Source: Desulfobacteraceae bacterium
Lineage (GTDB): Bacteria > Desulfobacterota > Desulfobacteria > Desulfobacterales > Desulfobacteraceae
Reading direction: 5' to 3'
Assembly (NCBI GenBank): GCA_016743945.1
Contig: JADGFI010000039.1
Coordinates: forward strand, 1-59,102
Length of the DNA: 59,102 nucleotides
Of the stretch, positions 25,895 to 35,500 are shown one piece after another; positions within the stretch are counted from its first letter, which is position 1, and every line of letters begins with the position of its first letter. The position numbers were made by a program, and so were the translations under genes. Under the pieces are notes generated by a model. It was not told where the DNA came from. It saw nothing but the letters and a program-made list of their open reading frames with translations, and made no database searches.

Positions 25895-28363
25895 TTATTG
25901 AGGAATGGGGGTTGCACCCCATATATTATTTGCATACTCCAGAACGGCCCGGTCACTGGAAAATTTTCCCATATTGGCTGTATTCAGGATGGACATCCGG
26001 GTCCATTGATCCTTATCCTGATAGGTTATGGCAACCAGTTTCTGTGCGTTAACATAACTTTCAAAATCAGCCAGCACCAGGTAATAGTCACCCTGGTCCA
26101 GAAGAGACCGGGTAAGGGGCTTGAACAATTGGGGTTCCTCCGGGGAAAAATAGCCTGAATCAATCATGTCAATAATTTCTTTAAGTTCAAGATTCCCTTC
26201 GTAATATTGGCGAGGGTCATACCCGTCCTGTCTCGTTTTAACCACTTCATCGGCCTTAAGCCCGAAAATGAAAATATTGTCTTGTCCAACCTTTTCCATG
26301 ATTTCCACATTGGCACCGTCCAGTGTTCCAATGGTCAGGGCCCCATTTAATGCAAACTTCATATTGCCTGTTCCCGATGCTTCAAGCCCGGCTGTGGAGA
26401 TCTGTTCGGAAATATCCGCCGCCGGAATCAGTTTTTCCGCCTGGGAAATGCAGTAATTGGGCAGAAATATGACACTCAGTTTTCCCCTGGCCCGGGGATC
26501 GTTACCAATGGTTTGGGATACACTGGTAATCAGTTTGATGATGAGTTTTGCCTGGAAATAGGCGGGTGCCGCTTTCCCTGCAAAGAAAAAGGTGCGGTTA
26601 ATGTCAACAGCTTCATTGTTTTGTCGGATACAATTGTAGAGCCGGATCACATGGAGGATATTGAGAAACTGGCGTTTGTATTCATGCATTCGCTTGGCAT
26701 GGATATCAAATAGGGTGTTGGGGTTGACTCCCATCCCGGTTTTCCTCAGGGCATACCTTGCCAAGCGTTTTTTGTTTTCTAATTTAACCTTTTGCCATTC
26801 GGACCGAAATGACCCATCCTCTGCAAAGGGAATCAGCTTTTTAAGGTGGTCAAGGTCGGTTATCCAGGCCGTCCCCAGAACAGAAGTGATGAGTGTTGAA
26901 AGACCGGGGTTGGATTGATAGAGCCACCGTCTTGGGGTAATCCCATTGGTGATGTTTTTGATCCGACCCGGATAAACCCGGTTGAATTCTTTAAACAAAT
27001 TTGTTTTTAAAATATTGGAATGCAAGGCGGCAACCCCGTTCACCGAATGACTGCCCGTGATGGCCAGGTGGGCCATCCTGACCTTCTGCACATCCCCTTC
27101 CTGAATAATGGACAGCTTGGCTATCAAACCCGGCTCATCGGGATATGCTTTTTTTAACCTATCAATGAACCGTTGATTGATTTCATAAATTATCTCCAGG
27201 TGTCGGGGTAAAATTTTACTCAACAGTCTAACGGGCCATGTCTCCAAGGCTTCGGGAAGCACGGTATGGTTGGTGTAGGCAAAGGTTTTTTCACAAATAG
27301 ACCATGATTTCTCCCAGTCAATCCCTTCCTCGTCCATGAACAGGCGCATGAGTTCCGGGATGGCAATGGCGGGGTGTGTATCGTTCAGTTGGATGGCTGC
27401 CCAGTCGGAAAAGACGGAAAAAGACTGATGGTCTTCCTTGAACTGAAGGAGGATATCCCGCAATGTAGCGGCAACAAAAAAATATTGCTGTATGAGCCGA
27501 AGTTCCTTTCCCTTTTCCATCTCATCACTGGGATATAGAACCTTGGAGATGGATTCGCTCATCACTTTTGCTTCCACCGCCCCCATATAGTCTCCCCGGT
27601 TGAAGAACTCCAGGTTCAGGTTACGGCTGGATCTGGCGGTCCACAACCGCATGTTGGTGACAAAGTCATCCCCAATGCCCGGCACCATAATGTCACAGGC
27701 CATGGCCATGACATCCTTGGTGTCCACCCAGCGGTATCTCTTATTTCCGTGAATGTCCGTGTAAGGTTCAGACCTGCCGAATAACCGGATTCTGTGGATC
27801 TTTTCAAACCTGAGGATTTCCCAGGGGGTTCCCCGGCGCATCCAGTTATCACTCTGCTCACGCTGATAACCATTTTTTAATGTTTGGAAAAAAATGCCGA
27901 AATCATAGCGGATACCATATCCATACCCCGGCAGCCTCAGCCGAGCAATGGAATCCATGTAACAGGATGCCAGACGGCCAAGCCCTCCGTTTCCAAGACC
28001 TGCGTCCCATTCCACTTCTTCAAGGATATTCAGGTCAAAGCCAAGATCTGACAGAACTTTTCGGGCGACCTCCTCCAACCCCAGGGAGATCAGATAATTT
28101 TTTAGAAACCGGCCTGGCAGAAATTCCAAAGAAAGATAAAACACTCGTTTGGAAAGGGTGTCCCTGCATGCCTTCTGGGTTTTGATCCATTGGTTGATCA
28201 ACCTGTCTTTTACGCTAAAGGCAAGCCCCATATAGCAGGAATACCGACTCATTTCTTCGGGATCAAGCCCCAGGTTGAATCGAATATGTTGATAAATATC
28301 TTGCTTTAATCGATCCGCCTCTGCAAGGGATTTGGTTTCCTGGCTGGGGTGGTTTTGATTCAT
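25895..28363 (-). CDS. glgP: glycogen/maltodextrin phosphorylase (GT35, classical type)
   Basis: Cleaves alpha-1,4-glucan ends with phosphate to glucose-1-phosphate, using pyridoxal phosphate. The 822-residue protein matches the classical animal/E. coli phosphorylase throughout: WDAGLGNGGLGRLASCYMDS, GYGIRYDFGIFFQ, QLNDTHPAIAIPELMR, NGITPRRWL and HAKRMHEYKRQFLN. The PLP-lysine segment EASGTGNMKFALNG lies at about residue 670 and is followed by LTIGTLDGANVEI. Start 28363 is preferred because GGAGG lies 5 nt upstream; an in-frame ATG 12 bases earlier lacks a site. A second phosphorylase of a different subfamily is at 36953. The FBA pseudogene lies 97 bases upstream. Confidence 0.93.
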   Translation of the reverse strand: MNQNHPSQETKSLAEADRLKQDIYQHIRFNLGLDPEEMSRYSCYMGLAFSVKDRLINQWIKTQKACRDTLSKRVFYLSLEFLPGRFLKNYLISLGLEEVARKVLSDLGFDLNILEEVEWDAGLGNGGLGRLASCYMDSIARLRLPGYGYGIRYDFGIFFQTLKNGYQREQSDNWMRRGTPWEILRFEKIHRIRLFGRSEPYTDIHGNKRYRWVDTKDVMAMACDIMVPGIGDDFVTNMRLWTARSSRNLNLEFFNRGDYMGAVEAKVMSESISKVLYPSDEMEKGKELRLIQQYFFVAATLRDILLQFKEDHQSFSVFSDWAAIQLNDTHPAIAIPELMRLFMDEEGIDWEKSWSICEKTFAYTNHTVLPEALETWPVRLLSKILPRHLEIIYEINQRFIDRLKKAYPDEPGLIAKLSIIQEGDVQKVRMAHLAITGSHSVNGVAALHSNILKTNLFKEFNRVYPGRIKNITNGITPRRWLYQSNPGLSTLITSVLGTAWITDLDHLKKLIPFAEDGSFRSEWQKVKLENKKRLARYALRKTGMGVNPNTLFDIHAKRMHEYKRQFLNILHVIRLYNCIRQNNEAVDINRTFFFAGKAAPAYFQAKLIIKLITSVSQTIGNDPRARGKLSVIFLPNYCISQAEKLIPAADISEQISTAGLEASGTGNMKFALNGALTIGTLDGANVEIMEKVGQDNIFIFGLKADEVVKTRQDGYDPRQYYEGNLELKEIIDMIDSGYFSPEEPQLFKPLTRSLLDQGDYYLVLADFESYVNAQKLVAITYQDKDQWTRMSILNTANMGKFSSDRAVLEYANNIWGATPIPQ

Positions 28364-28459
28364 TGCGGCCTCCATTTATCTGTTTTATGCCTTGCCTGCT
28401 GATCCCAGAACCATATTGATTTTATGCATATACAATTGTTTTAAAGACTCCCGGGCCGG

Positions 28460-28769
28460 TCACAGATATTTTCTGGGATCAAACTGTCCGGGTGATTCAA
28501 ACAATACCTTTCTTATGGCAGCTGTCATGGCAAACCTGCCCTTTTCATCCTGTCTGCATTTATCGCAGCAGGGTCTGGTTGGCATATTTTCTGGCACCGG
28601 AGGAGACCTGAAGAATCACAGGCGATTGTGTTTCTACACAGGCCTGGATAATCGCCTGAAGCTGCTCCATGTTGTTGAAATTATATGCAGGAATAGCATA
28701 TCCTCCTTTTGCTGCTTTTTCCAGCATGGTGCGGGTATTGACAAGTCCGATTTCTTTGTAGGCAATCAT
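28460..28769 (-). pseudogene. class II fructose-bisphosphate aldolase, internally deleted remnant
   Basis: The 5' end (28769 down to 28560) encodes 69 residues matching the start of class II aldolases: MIAYKEIGLVNTRTM, YAIPAYNFNNMEQLQAI and PVILQVSSGARKYANQTLLR, then a stop. Immediately downstream, in a shifted frame, about 34 codons (28561-28460) encode the family's C-terminus: RFAMTAAIRKV and FESPGQFDPRKYL, then TGA. The catalytic middle (zinc histidines, GxHG and the NVDTD loop), some 200 codons, is missing. The head and tail are both well preserved, so the deletion looks recent. Natural length is about 300 or more residues. A functional aldolase must be encoded elsewhere. Confidence 0.8.
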
Positions 28770-28860
28770 GATTTTTCCCTTTGTTTGATGGTGATGGAAA
28801 GTAATCTGACCTGGGATCGGAAAATTTTATAGAGGGGCGCCACTATCCTAAATATTCCCG

Positions 28861-29169
28861 TCATACACTCACGACGGAGTTATCGCAGCCTCCATAGGAA
28901 GAGTGAATATATCTGTCTGCGTCGGAGTCGTTTTTCCAGATAATCCGGTCAAAAAAATACCTGAATTGATATTCCCTATCTGTTTTGAGGTCAATGGTCA
29001 TGACAAACCCGCCTTTTTTCAGGGGCTTCATGGGGGTTTTGGTCTTATTCCAGTCGTTGAATTCGCCAACCAGAAAAATTGATTTTACATCCAGGGCTTC
29101 TTGGGCCGAAAGCCTGAATGTTACCTTGCAGACAGGCCGGGTTTTTAAAAAGTGTTTTTTGATGCTCAA
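28861..29169 (-). CDS. stand-alone CBM48 (isoamylase/AMPK-type glycogen-binding) protein
   Basis: The 102-residue protein is one early-set/CBM48 module: CKVTFRLSAQEALDVKSIFL, VGEFNDWNKTKTPMKPL (the FNxW core, about 36-52), GGFVMTIDLKTDREYQFRYF and DADRYIHSSYGG. Such modules bind alpha-glucan or position partners on it; there is no catalytic domain. The start is a TTG at 29169 with GAGAGG about 8 nt upstream. It lies within the glycogen locus, so it may tether another enzyme to the granule, which is inference. It is separated from the plus-strand glycogen operon by the AT-rich kinase segment. Confidence 0.8.
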   Translation of the reverse strand: MSIKKHFLKTRPVCKVTFRLSAQEALDVKSIFLVGEFNDWNKTKTPMKPLKKGGFVMTIDLKTDREYQFRYFFDRIIWKNDSDADRYIHSSYGGCDNSVVSV

Positions 29170-29922
29170 TATTTTACCTCTCTGATTAAAGTTTTGAGGA
29201 AATCTTTAAACGCCTCGGCAAACTGTATTTCTTCAGCATTTATTTCAAGAAGGGGGGATGCAGATCAATGAAATCTTTTGGAAATTACCGGGTGCGAAGT
29301 ACGATGGACAAAAAAATATCAGACGCTTCATTAAAATGCAATGGAAAAATATACATCCGTAATGGAAAAGACAAACCATGCCTGATACTGTTTTGGCAAC
29401 TCACCCATCTATTGTGTTTGTCTCTATCTGAAAAAAAATAGTTCAATGAATAAAGGCAGTTGTTGTAATATTTTTAATACCCTTCCCCATAGTCAATTCA
29501 AATAAACGTTTTTTAGATAGAGGCTATCCGTTATTATAAAAGGACAAAGCCAAAAATTGAAATCTTTAGGATGCCGAACCAAATCATAGACGTTTGGGAG
29601 CACATCAAAGTCAACAGTGGATAGAATCAATGATATCCACTGTTGACTACAAAATTTTGTGAGCGTTGATGGAGGAGTCCATATTTCATTTTTCCAATAC
29701 TTTTGTTGACAAAAAACAAGTTCTTAGCTAAAGATTCTGTATGCCGTGGTTTTGAATATTTTACGATTTGACTGAGCGTGAGTTGTGGTAATATCACCGC
29801 TATCGATGTAGTTCGTATAATGACAAGCAATCTGCCACCAAAAATAGTTGTCTTTGCATACAAGCGTTCTTTCATCGTGAATTTCTAAAAATCCATATAT
29901 GATTGTGCAAAGGAGTTTGTCT
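29170..29922. other. AT-rich intergenic stretch with a long inverted repeat
   Basis: No convincing gene. A 57-codon frame opens at about 29270 (MKSFGNYRVRSTMDKKI) behind a G-rich stretch but shows no motif, and two minus-strand frames (29627-29875 and 29724-29960) exclude each other. The perfect inverted repeat at 29609-29648 and the adjacent palindrome ACAAAATTTTGT (29650-29661) are the only structures seen. AAAGGAG just before 29923 belongs to the kinase gene. Confidence 0.5.
29609..29648. repeat. perfect 15-bp inverted repeat
   Basis: AGTCAACAGTGGATA (29609-29623) and TATCCACTGTTGACT (29634-29648) are exact inverted repeats with a 10-nt spacer. No T-tract follows on either strand, so it is not a typical terminator. 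It could be a protein-binding site, a mobile-element end or a structured RNA. It sits where base composition shifts toward A+T. Confidence 0.8.
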
Positions 29923-32106
29923 ATGAATAAGCTTTCTTCCTTGATACTCCCTACTGACATTCGTAGCTTTCCAGCAAACGAGACCCTTTATAATAATTTA
30001 TATACAAAAGTGCTTATAATCATCGGTATGCCTATCACTGTAGCTTTTACCATTTTTCATTTGATTTATTCCCGTTATCTTGCTGCTGGTTTCGTTTTTG
30101 TAATGTTTTTATCACTATGTGTTATATTGTTTGATTTCATTAAGAAATCAGGAATTTGTCTGCCCAATTTATTCCGAGAAATTAGTATTCGGGTTTTTAT
30201 CATTTTCTTTATGTTTTCTCAAATGTATGATGTATGGATTGAACAAACTCTCAGCTCAATCCCTTGGTTTTTGTTATTTCCCTTGCTGATTTTTTTTTCA
30301 ATCAATATCAAGGAGGCACTGATTTGGTCTTCTTGTATTGCGCTAATTTTATTTTATTCTCTTTTTTTAATAGACCTGGGTTCTAATCCCGATGAGATAT
30401 TTCACTTAAAAATGAGACTGATAATCCTCTTTGGGATATTGGCTATAATTGCTCTCATTATATCTGGGATCATACGGTCAGCGTTGCAAATGCTATTTGA
30501 CAACGCAAAGGTAACGCAAACCATAAATTTGAGGCTTAAAAAGGAGATTGAAGAGCATAAACAGGCCGAGGAAACCTTACGGAATAATGAAGAGAAATTT
30601 CGTCTGTTGACGGAAAATGCCAATGACGTAATTTGGATTTTGGATATGGGCTTGAACTACAATTATATCAGCCCTGCCATTGAAAAAATCCAGGGCTGGA
30701 GTTCGGAGGAAGCTGCTTTGCTGAAGATCAATGATGTTCTTACTCCCCCATCCTTGGAGATAGCCCATAAAAGGATAGAGGCTAATTTGGTTTATGGTTT
30801 AAAAACAGGTAATTATGATATTTCCGAACGGCTTGAACTCGAACTGTACCGCAAGGATGGTACTACGATTTGGACTGAAATATCAGCTTCCTTTATTCTG
30901 GGTGAGGATGGCAAGCCGGTAGGTATCTTAGGAGTTACACGGGATATTACTGAAAGGAAAAATCTTGAAGACCAACTTTTTCAAGCACAAAAAATGGAAT
31001 CCATTGGTACCTTGGCAGGTGGAATCGCTCATGATTTTAACAATTTATTAATGGGTATTCAGGGTCGAGCTTCATTGATAGCGTTGGACATGAATCACTC
31101 TAATCCTAAATTATTTGAACATATTGAAGCAATCAAAGAGACTGTAAATAGCGCCACAGGCTTAACCAAGCAGTTACTGGGTTTTGCTCGTGGAGGCAAG
31201 TATGATGTCAAACCAGTCGATATAAATGAATTGTTGCTGACAACTGCCGCAATGTTCGGTCGCACACGAAAGGATCTGCAAATACGAACCAAGACTGACC
31301 CAACACAGCCAGTAGCTGAAGCAGATAAAGGTCAGATCGAACAGCTTTTGATAAATATGTTTGTCAACGCCTGGCAGGCCATGCCCGGCGGCGGCGAGCT
31401 TTCTTTGGAAACAGCTGTTGTTGATTTTCAGGATGAGGCCTCTAAATCAAGAGGAATTGATCCGGGGTACTATATAAAAATCATGGTGACCGATAACGGT
31501 ATTGGTATGGACGAAAATATCCAACAGAAAATTTTTGACCCCTTTTTCACCACAAAGGACAAAAGTCGCGGCACGGGAATGGGCTTGGCGTCTGCTTACG
31601 GTATAGTCAAGAATCATGGTGGTATGATAACAGTTAAAAGTGCAGTCGGTCGAGGGACGACGTTTGAAATATGTTTACCGGCTTCTGAGGAGAGGGTTAT
31701 TAAAGAGATAGTCTCCGATGAAGAGATGATGCATGGGTCTGAAACCATACTTTTAGTTGACGATGAAGAAATGCTTCTTGATGTAGCCAAGGAGCTGATT
31801 AGCAAATTGGGCTACCAAGTACTGGTTGCAAACAGCGGGGAGGATTCTGTAAGAACGATAGCCAATCCCAACAAGGGCATCGATTTGGTGATTATAGACC
31901 TTATAATGCCTGGCATGGACGGCGGCCAAACGTTTGATCAAATAAGAGAAATTCGGCCTCAAATTCCTGTGATGCTATGTTCGGGGTATGCTCTCGACGG
32001 TTATGCCTCTGAAATCATGAGTAGGGGATGCAATGGTTTTATTCAAAAACCGTACAATCTCTCCGAACTTTCCAAAAAAATTCGTAAAATACTGGATGCG
32101 GTATAG
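29923..32106 (+). CDS. membrane hybrid sensor histidine kinase (6TM-PAS-HisKA-HATPase-REC)
   Basis: The 727-residue kinase has six hydrophobic segments (about 28-195), a short coiled coil (LRLKKEIEEHKQAEETLRNN), and a PAS domain (~225-345, ending GVTRDITERKNL). The HisKA His is at 370 (GGIAHDFNNLL), followed by an HATPase domain (NMFVNAWQAMPGGG, TDNGIGMDENI, GTGMGLASAYG). A C-terminal receiver carries Asp659 (VIIDLIMPGMDG) and QKPY. Start 29923 is chosen because AAAGGAG lies 7 nt upstream; an earlier ATG at 29899 has none. Codon use is visibly more A/T-rich than in the flanking glycogen genes, suggesting acquisition. No separate response regulator is adjacent. Confidence 0.9.
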   Translation: MNKLSSLILPTDIRSFPANETLYNNLYTKVLIIIGMPITVAFTIFHLIYSRYLAAGFVFVMFLSLCVILFDFIKKSGICLPNLFREISIRVFIIFFMFSQMYDVWIEQTLSSIPWFLLFPLLIFFSINIKEALIWSSCIALILFYSLFLIDLGSNPDEIFHLKMRLIILFGILAIIALIISGIIRSALQMLFDNAKVTQTINLRLKKEIEEHKQAEETLRNNEEKFRLLTENANDVIWILDMGLNYNYISPAIEKIQGWSSEEAALLKINDVLTPPSLEIAHKRIEANLVYGLKTGNYDISERLELELYRKDGTTIWTEISASFILGEDGKPVGILGVTRDITERKNLEDQLFQAQKMESIGTLAGGIAHDFNNLLMGIQGRASLIALDMNHSNPKLFEHIEAIKETVNSATGLTKQLLGFARGGKYDVKPVDINELLLTTAAMFGRTRKDLQIRTKTDPTQPVAEADKGQIEQLLINMFVNAWQAMPGGGELSLETAVVDFQDEASKSRGIDPGYYIKIMVTDNGIGMDENIQQKIFDPFFTTKDKSRGTGMGLASAYGIVKNHGGMITVKSAVGRGTTFEICLPASEERVIKEIVSDEEMMHGSETILLVDDEEMLLDVAKELISKLGYQVLVANSGEDSVRTIANPNKGIDLVIIDLIMPGMDGGQTFDQIREIRPQIPVMLCSGYALDGYASEIMSRGCNGFIQKPYNLSELSKKIRKILDAV

Positions 32107-32573
32107 ACATAATTTTTTGCCGTTGATGTGAAATTCATCTATATGGGACACGGCATGTTCAAATGGACCAATTTTATGTTATATTTTATTGGAGTTATCG
32201 TTGATTCCATAGACAGGTCAAGCCAATAAGCTTTAGGCGGATACTTTATCTGTAGTCTTGGATTTTTAGAATTTAAAAAACATCCCTGATTTTCCTTTGT
32301 GTGGTGAATGTTTTCGCTTGAGTCAGGTCTTGTTAAAATTAAGTCAAAATTTACGTGGGATTACCCCCATGGTTTTTTATTAAGGTTATGTACAAAACAA
32401 TCAACCTATGTCATATATATATTTTCGAGACGAAAGTTAATTCACACAAATCCTGGCAGTCGGCTGATCTTGTCGCTTTTAAGAAATATCCATCCTGCAC
32501 TCTTGGTTCATCTTTATAAACAATTGTGGATAATAACATTTTGGCAAATCATATTTAGGGCAGGGCATTCTCC
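32107..32573. other. AT-rich intergenic region before the glycogen operon
   Basis: No gene is supported: the frame at 32308-32661 lacks motifs and runs into the debranching-enzyme gene. The region should hold the glycogen operon promoter, but I see no -35/-10 pair good enough to name. Its composition resembles the preceding kinase gene more than the operon that follows. Confidence 0.45.
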
Positions 32574-35500
32574 ATGGAAAGATCGTCAAGTATCATCCAA
32601 TTTCCTTCCCCCGGTGAGTCAAGGGTTATGTATTGCGGGGATTGTGTTACCTTTACCTTAATGCTGCCGGCCAAGGATGAGGGCTGTGCATGGGTGAGAA
32701 CCAATTTGGGGTATGCTGCCATTTCCAGAAAAGAAATTATTTACCGAGTGGAGAAAGATGAAATAAAGCTGGGCGGAGCCTGGGTGGATATTAAAATGGC
32801 ACAGGAGAGCGACCTGGTTTATAAAATTGTTCTTCCCTTGCACCAGACGGGGTTTTTCCAGGCGAAATGTTTTTTTTTGCCGGCAAAGAGCAATACGCCC
32901 GTCTGGCCGCCTGGGGACAATTGTATTTTTAATGTAGAGCCACCAGGCACCTGTTGTGCCAATATCATTTACAATGCCTTTGTCCGGCAGTTCGGCAGAT
33001 TCAAATCCGGTGTGAGCGAAGATAACGAGCTGTCGCCAATCATTAAAAAATTAGATGAAAAAGGGTATACGGTTATTCCTGAATCCGGTAAGTTCAGGGA
33101 CCTTAAAAAAGAAGTGGGGTTTATTTTTTCTGACCTGGGGTGCCGGGTCCTCCACTTGCTGCCCATACATCCCACCCCCACCACCTACGCCCGGATGGGG
33201 CGTTTTGGCAGTCCCTATGCCGCCCTGAACTTTACGGAGGTTGATCCGGCCCTGGCCGAATTTGACCCCTTGGCAACCCCCCTTGAGCAGTTTATGGAAT
33301 TGGTTGATAGGGTTCATTTTTATAATGGATATCTGTTCATGGACATTGCCATTAATCATACCGGATGGGCGGCCTCCATCCATGAAACAAACCCGGAATG
33401 GCTTGCCAGGGGAGAAGACGGACTGATAGAGGCCCCGGGTGCCTGGGGGGTTGTCTGGGCGGATTTAACAAAATTGGATTATTCAAACACAGGTCTTTGG
33501 CGCTATATGGCCAATGTTTTTTTGCTTTGGTGTCACCGGGGGGTGGATGGGTTCCGGTGTGATGCAGGTTATATGGTTCCCCTTGAAGCATGGGAATATA
33601 TTGTTGCAAAGGTGCGCTTAGAATATCCTGAAACGCTTTTCTTCCTGGAAGGACTTGGGGGAGCCATTGAGACAACTTGTGATATATTAAACAGGGCAAA
33701 CTTTAACTGGGCCTACTCCGAGCTGTTTCAAAATTATACCCGGCAGGAAATATCAAACTACCTGCCAACAGCTTATGAAATATCAAACACCTGCGGCCAT
33801 ACGATTCATTTTGCAGAAACCCATGACAATAATCGTTTGGCATCTGTTTCAATCTTGTATGCAAAATTGAGGAGTTCCCTTTGTGCGCTTTTTTCCGTAT
33901 GCGGCGGGTTTGGTTTTGCCAATGGGGTCGAGTGGTTTGCGACCCAGAAGATTGATGTCCATGAATCGACCAGCCTTAATTGGGGGGACGCTGTTAATCA
34001 GGTGGATCATATTTCACGGTTGAACCTGATATTAAAAATACACCCTGTCTTTTTTGCACAGACCCGGCTGTCCCTGATTCAGAAGAACCAATCCCAGTGC
34101 CTGGCACTGCTTCGCCATAATGAAGCATATGACAAAAGGCTTTTAATACTGGTGAATCTTGATTGTGAAAATTTCAATGAGGTATCCTGGCAAACAAAGG
34201 AAACCGGTATTAATGAAACGATTCTCTACGATATGATGTCAAGCAGGCAGGTCAATACAGATCAAGTAAAACCAAATCAAGTAAAACCAGGTGAACAGGA
34301 CCTTTGCGTGATGCGCCTGGCTCCGGGAGAGATTCTGGCACTGACCCCTGATGGGGAGGATATAAGCCTGGTTGAGCAAAGCCTGCAGAAGAAGCCCCGG
34401 ATGCCGGATCGGGTGTATTTACAAAAGTTAAAAGCAAAGGTACTCAGAATTCATATCGCCCTTAAAGGGTACCAGAATTTAATGGGGGTTAATGTTGAAC
34501 AAGAGGCAAGGTGTTTGGCCAATAATCCCATTGAATTTATCCGGTCTTTCAACAAGGACTCAAAGGAGAGCCGGGTGATTGTATTTGAAGTTCAAAGGGA
34601 TCTGAAACGGCAACTGATGATTCCGCCGGGCTTTTTTCTTTTGATCCGATGCGAAACCGGTTTTCGAGCGGAAATTCTTGATAATATTCGATTCGATACC
34701 ATCCGATCTGATAAAAGAGGGTCGTCTAAAATATCCCTGGGATATGAGGAGGGAATAGCAACATCCGACGAAGGAGGCTTTTTTGCCCTTTTTTCCCCCA
34801 AGGAGATAAAAAGCCGGCATAAAGAATATTCTTTGAACCTGAGGATATTTGAACCGGATGGCACACGGATTGAAACGGCCTCTTTGTTGTATCTTGCCCC
34901 CCTTGAAGCCTTGTATATGATCTCCTCTTTTACAAGAAGGGAGATTGTAAAAAACCCTTTTTTGAAACTATTGGGCACCACCAACAAAGGGGGGATGATG
35001 AGGGCAGCCGCATGGTGGGGCAGGCTTGACAGCCGGTATGATGCAATTCTTGGCGCCAATTTGGATAAAATCATGCCGGAAAACAGGCGGATGGTGTTTT
35101 CAAGATGCAGGATCTGGGCTATTTTCCAGGGATATTCAAGGGAGCTTGTGCCCGATTGTCTGGAGAGGTTCACCTTCTCCTATGATCATGGGGGGAAATG
35201 GCTGTTCCATGTTCCCACATCCGAAGGCAGGTATTATGCGTTGGAATTGTATCTTTCCATTGATCCCCAAAAGAATCATGTCGGTCTGTCCATATTGAGA
35301 AAGAATTGCCCTGAAGACAATTTGTTTTTTTTGGATAATGATAAAACAGTGACGCTGATCATTAGACCGGATATCGAAGACAGAAGTTTTCATGATACCG
35401 TTAAGGCATTTAAAGGGCCGGAACAAGATTGGCCTGTTGCCGTATCAGCCCTTCAAAATGGGTTTGTTTTTTCACTTTCCAACGGGAATTTTCTTAATGT

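Noticed and set aside
29724..29960. 78-codon minus-strand frame upstream of the kinase
   Set aside because: It overlaps the kinase start and ribosome-binding site and shows no family resemblance.
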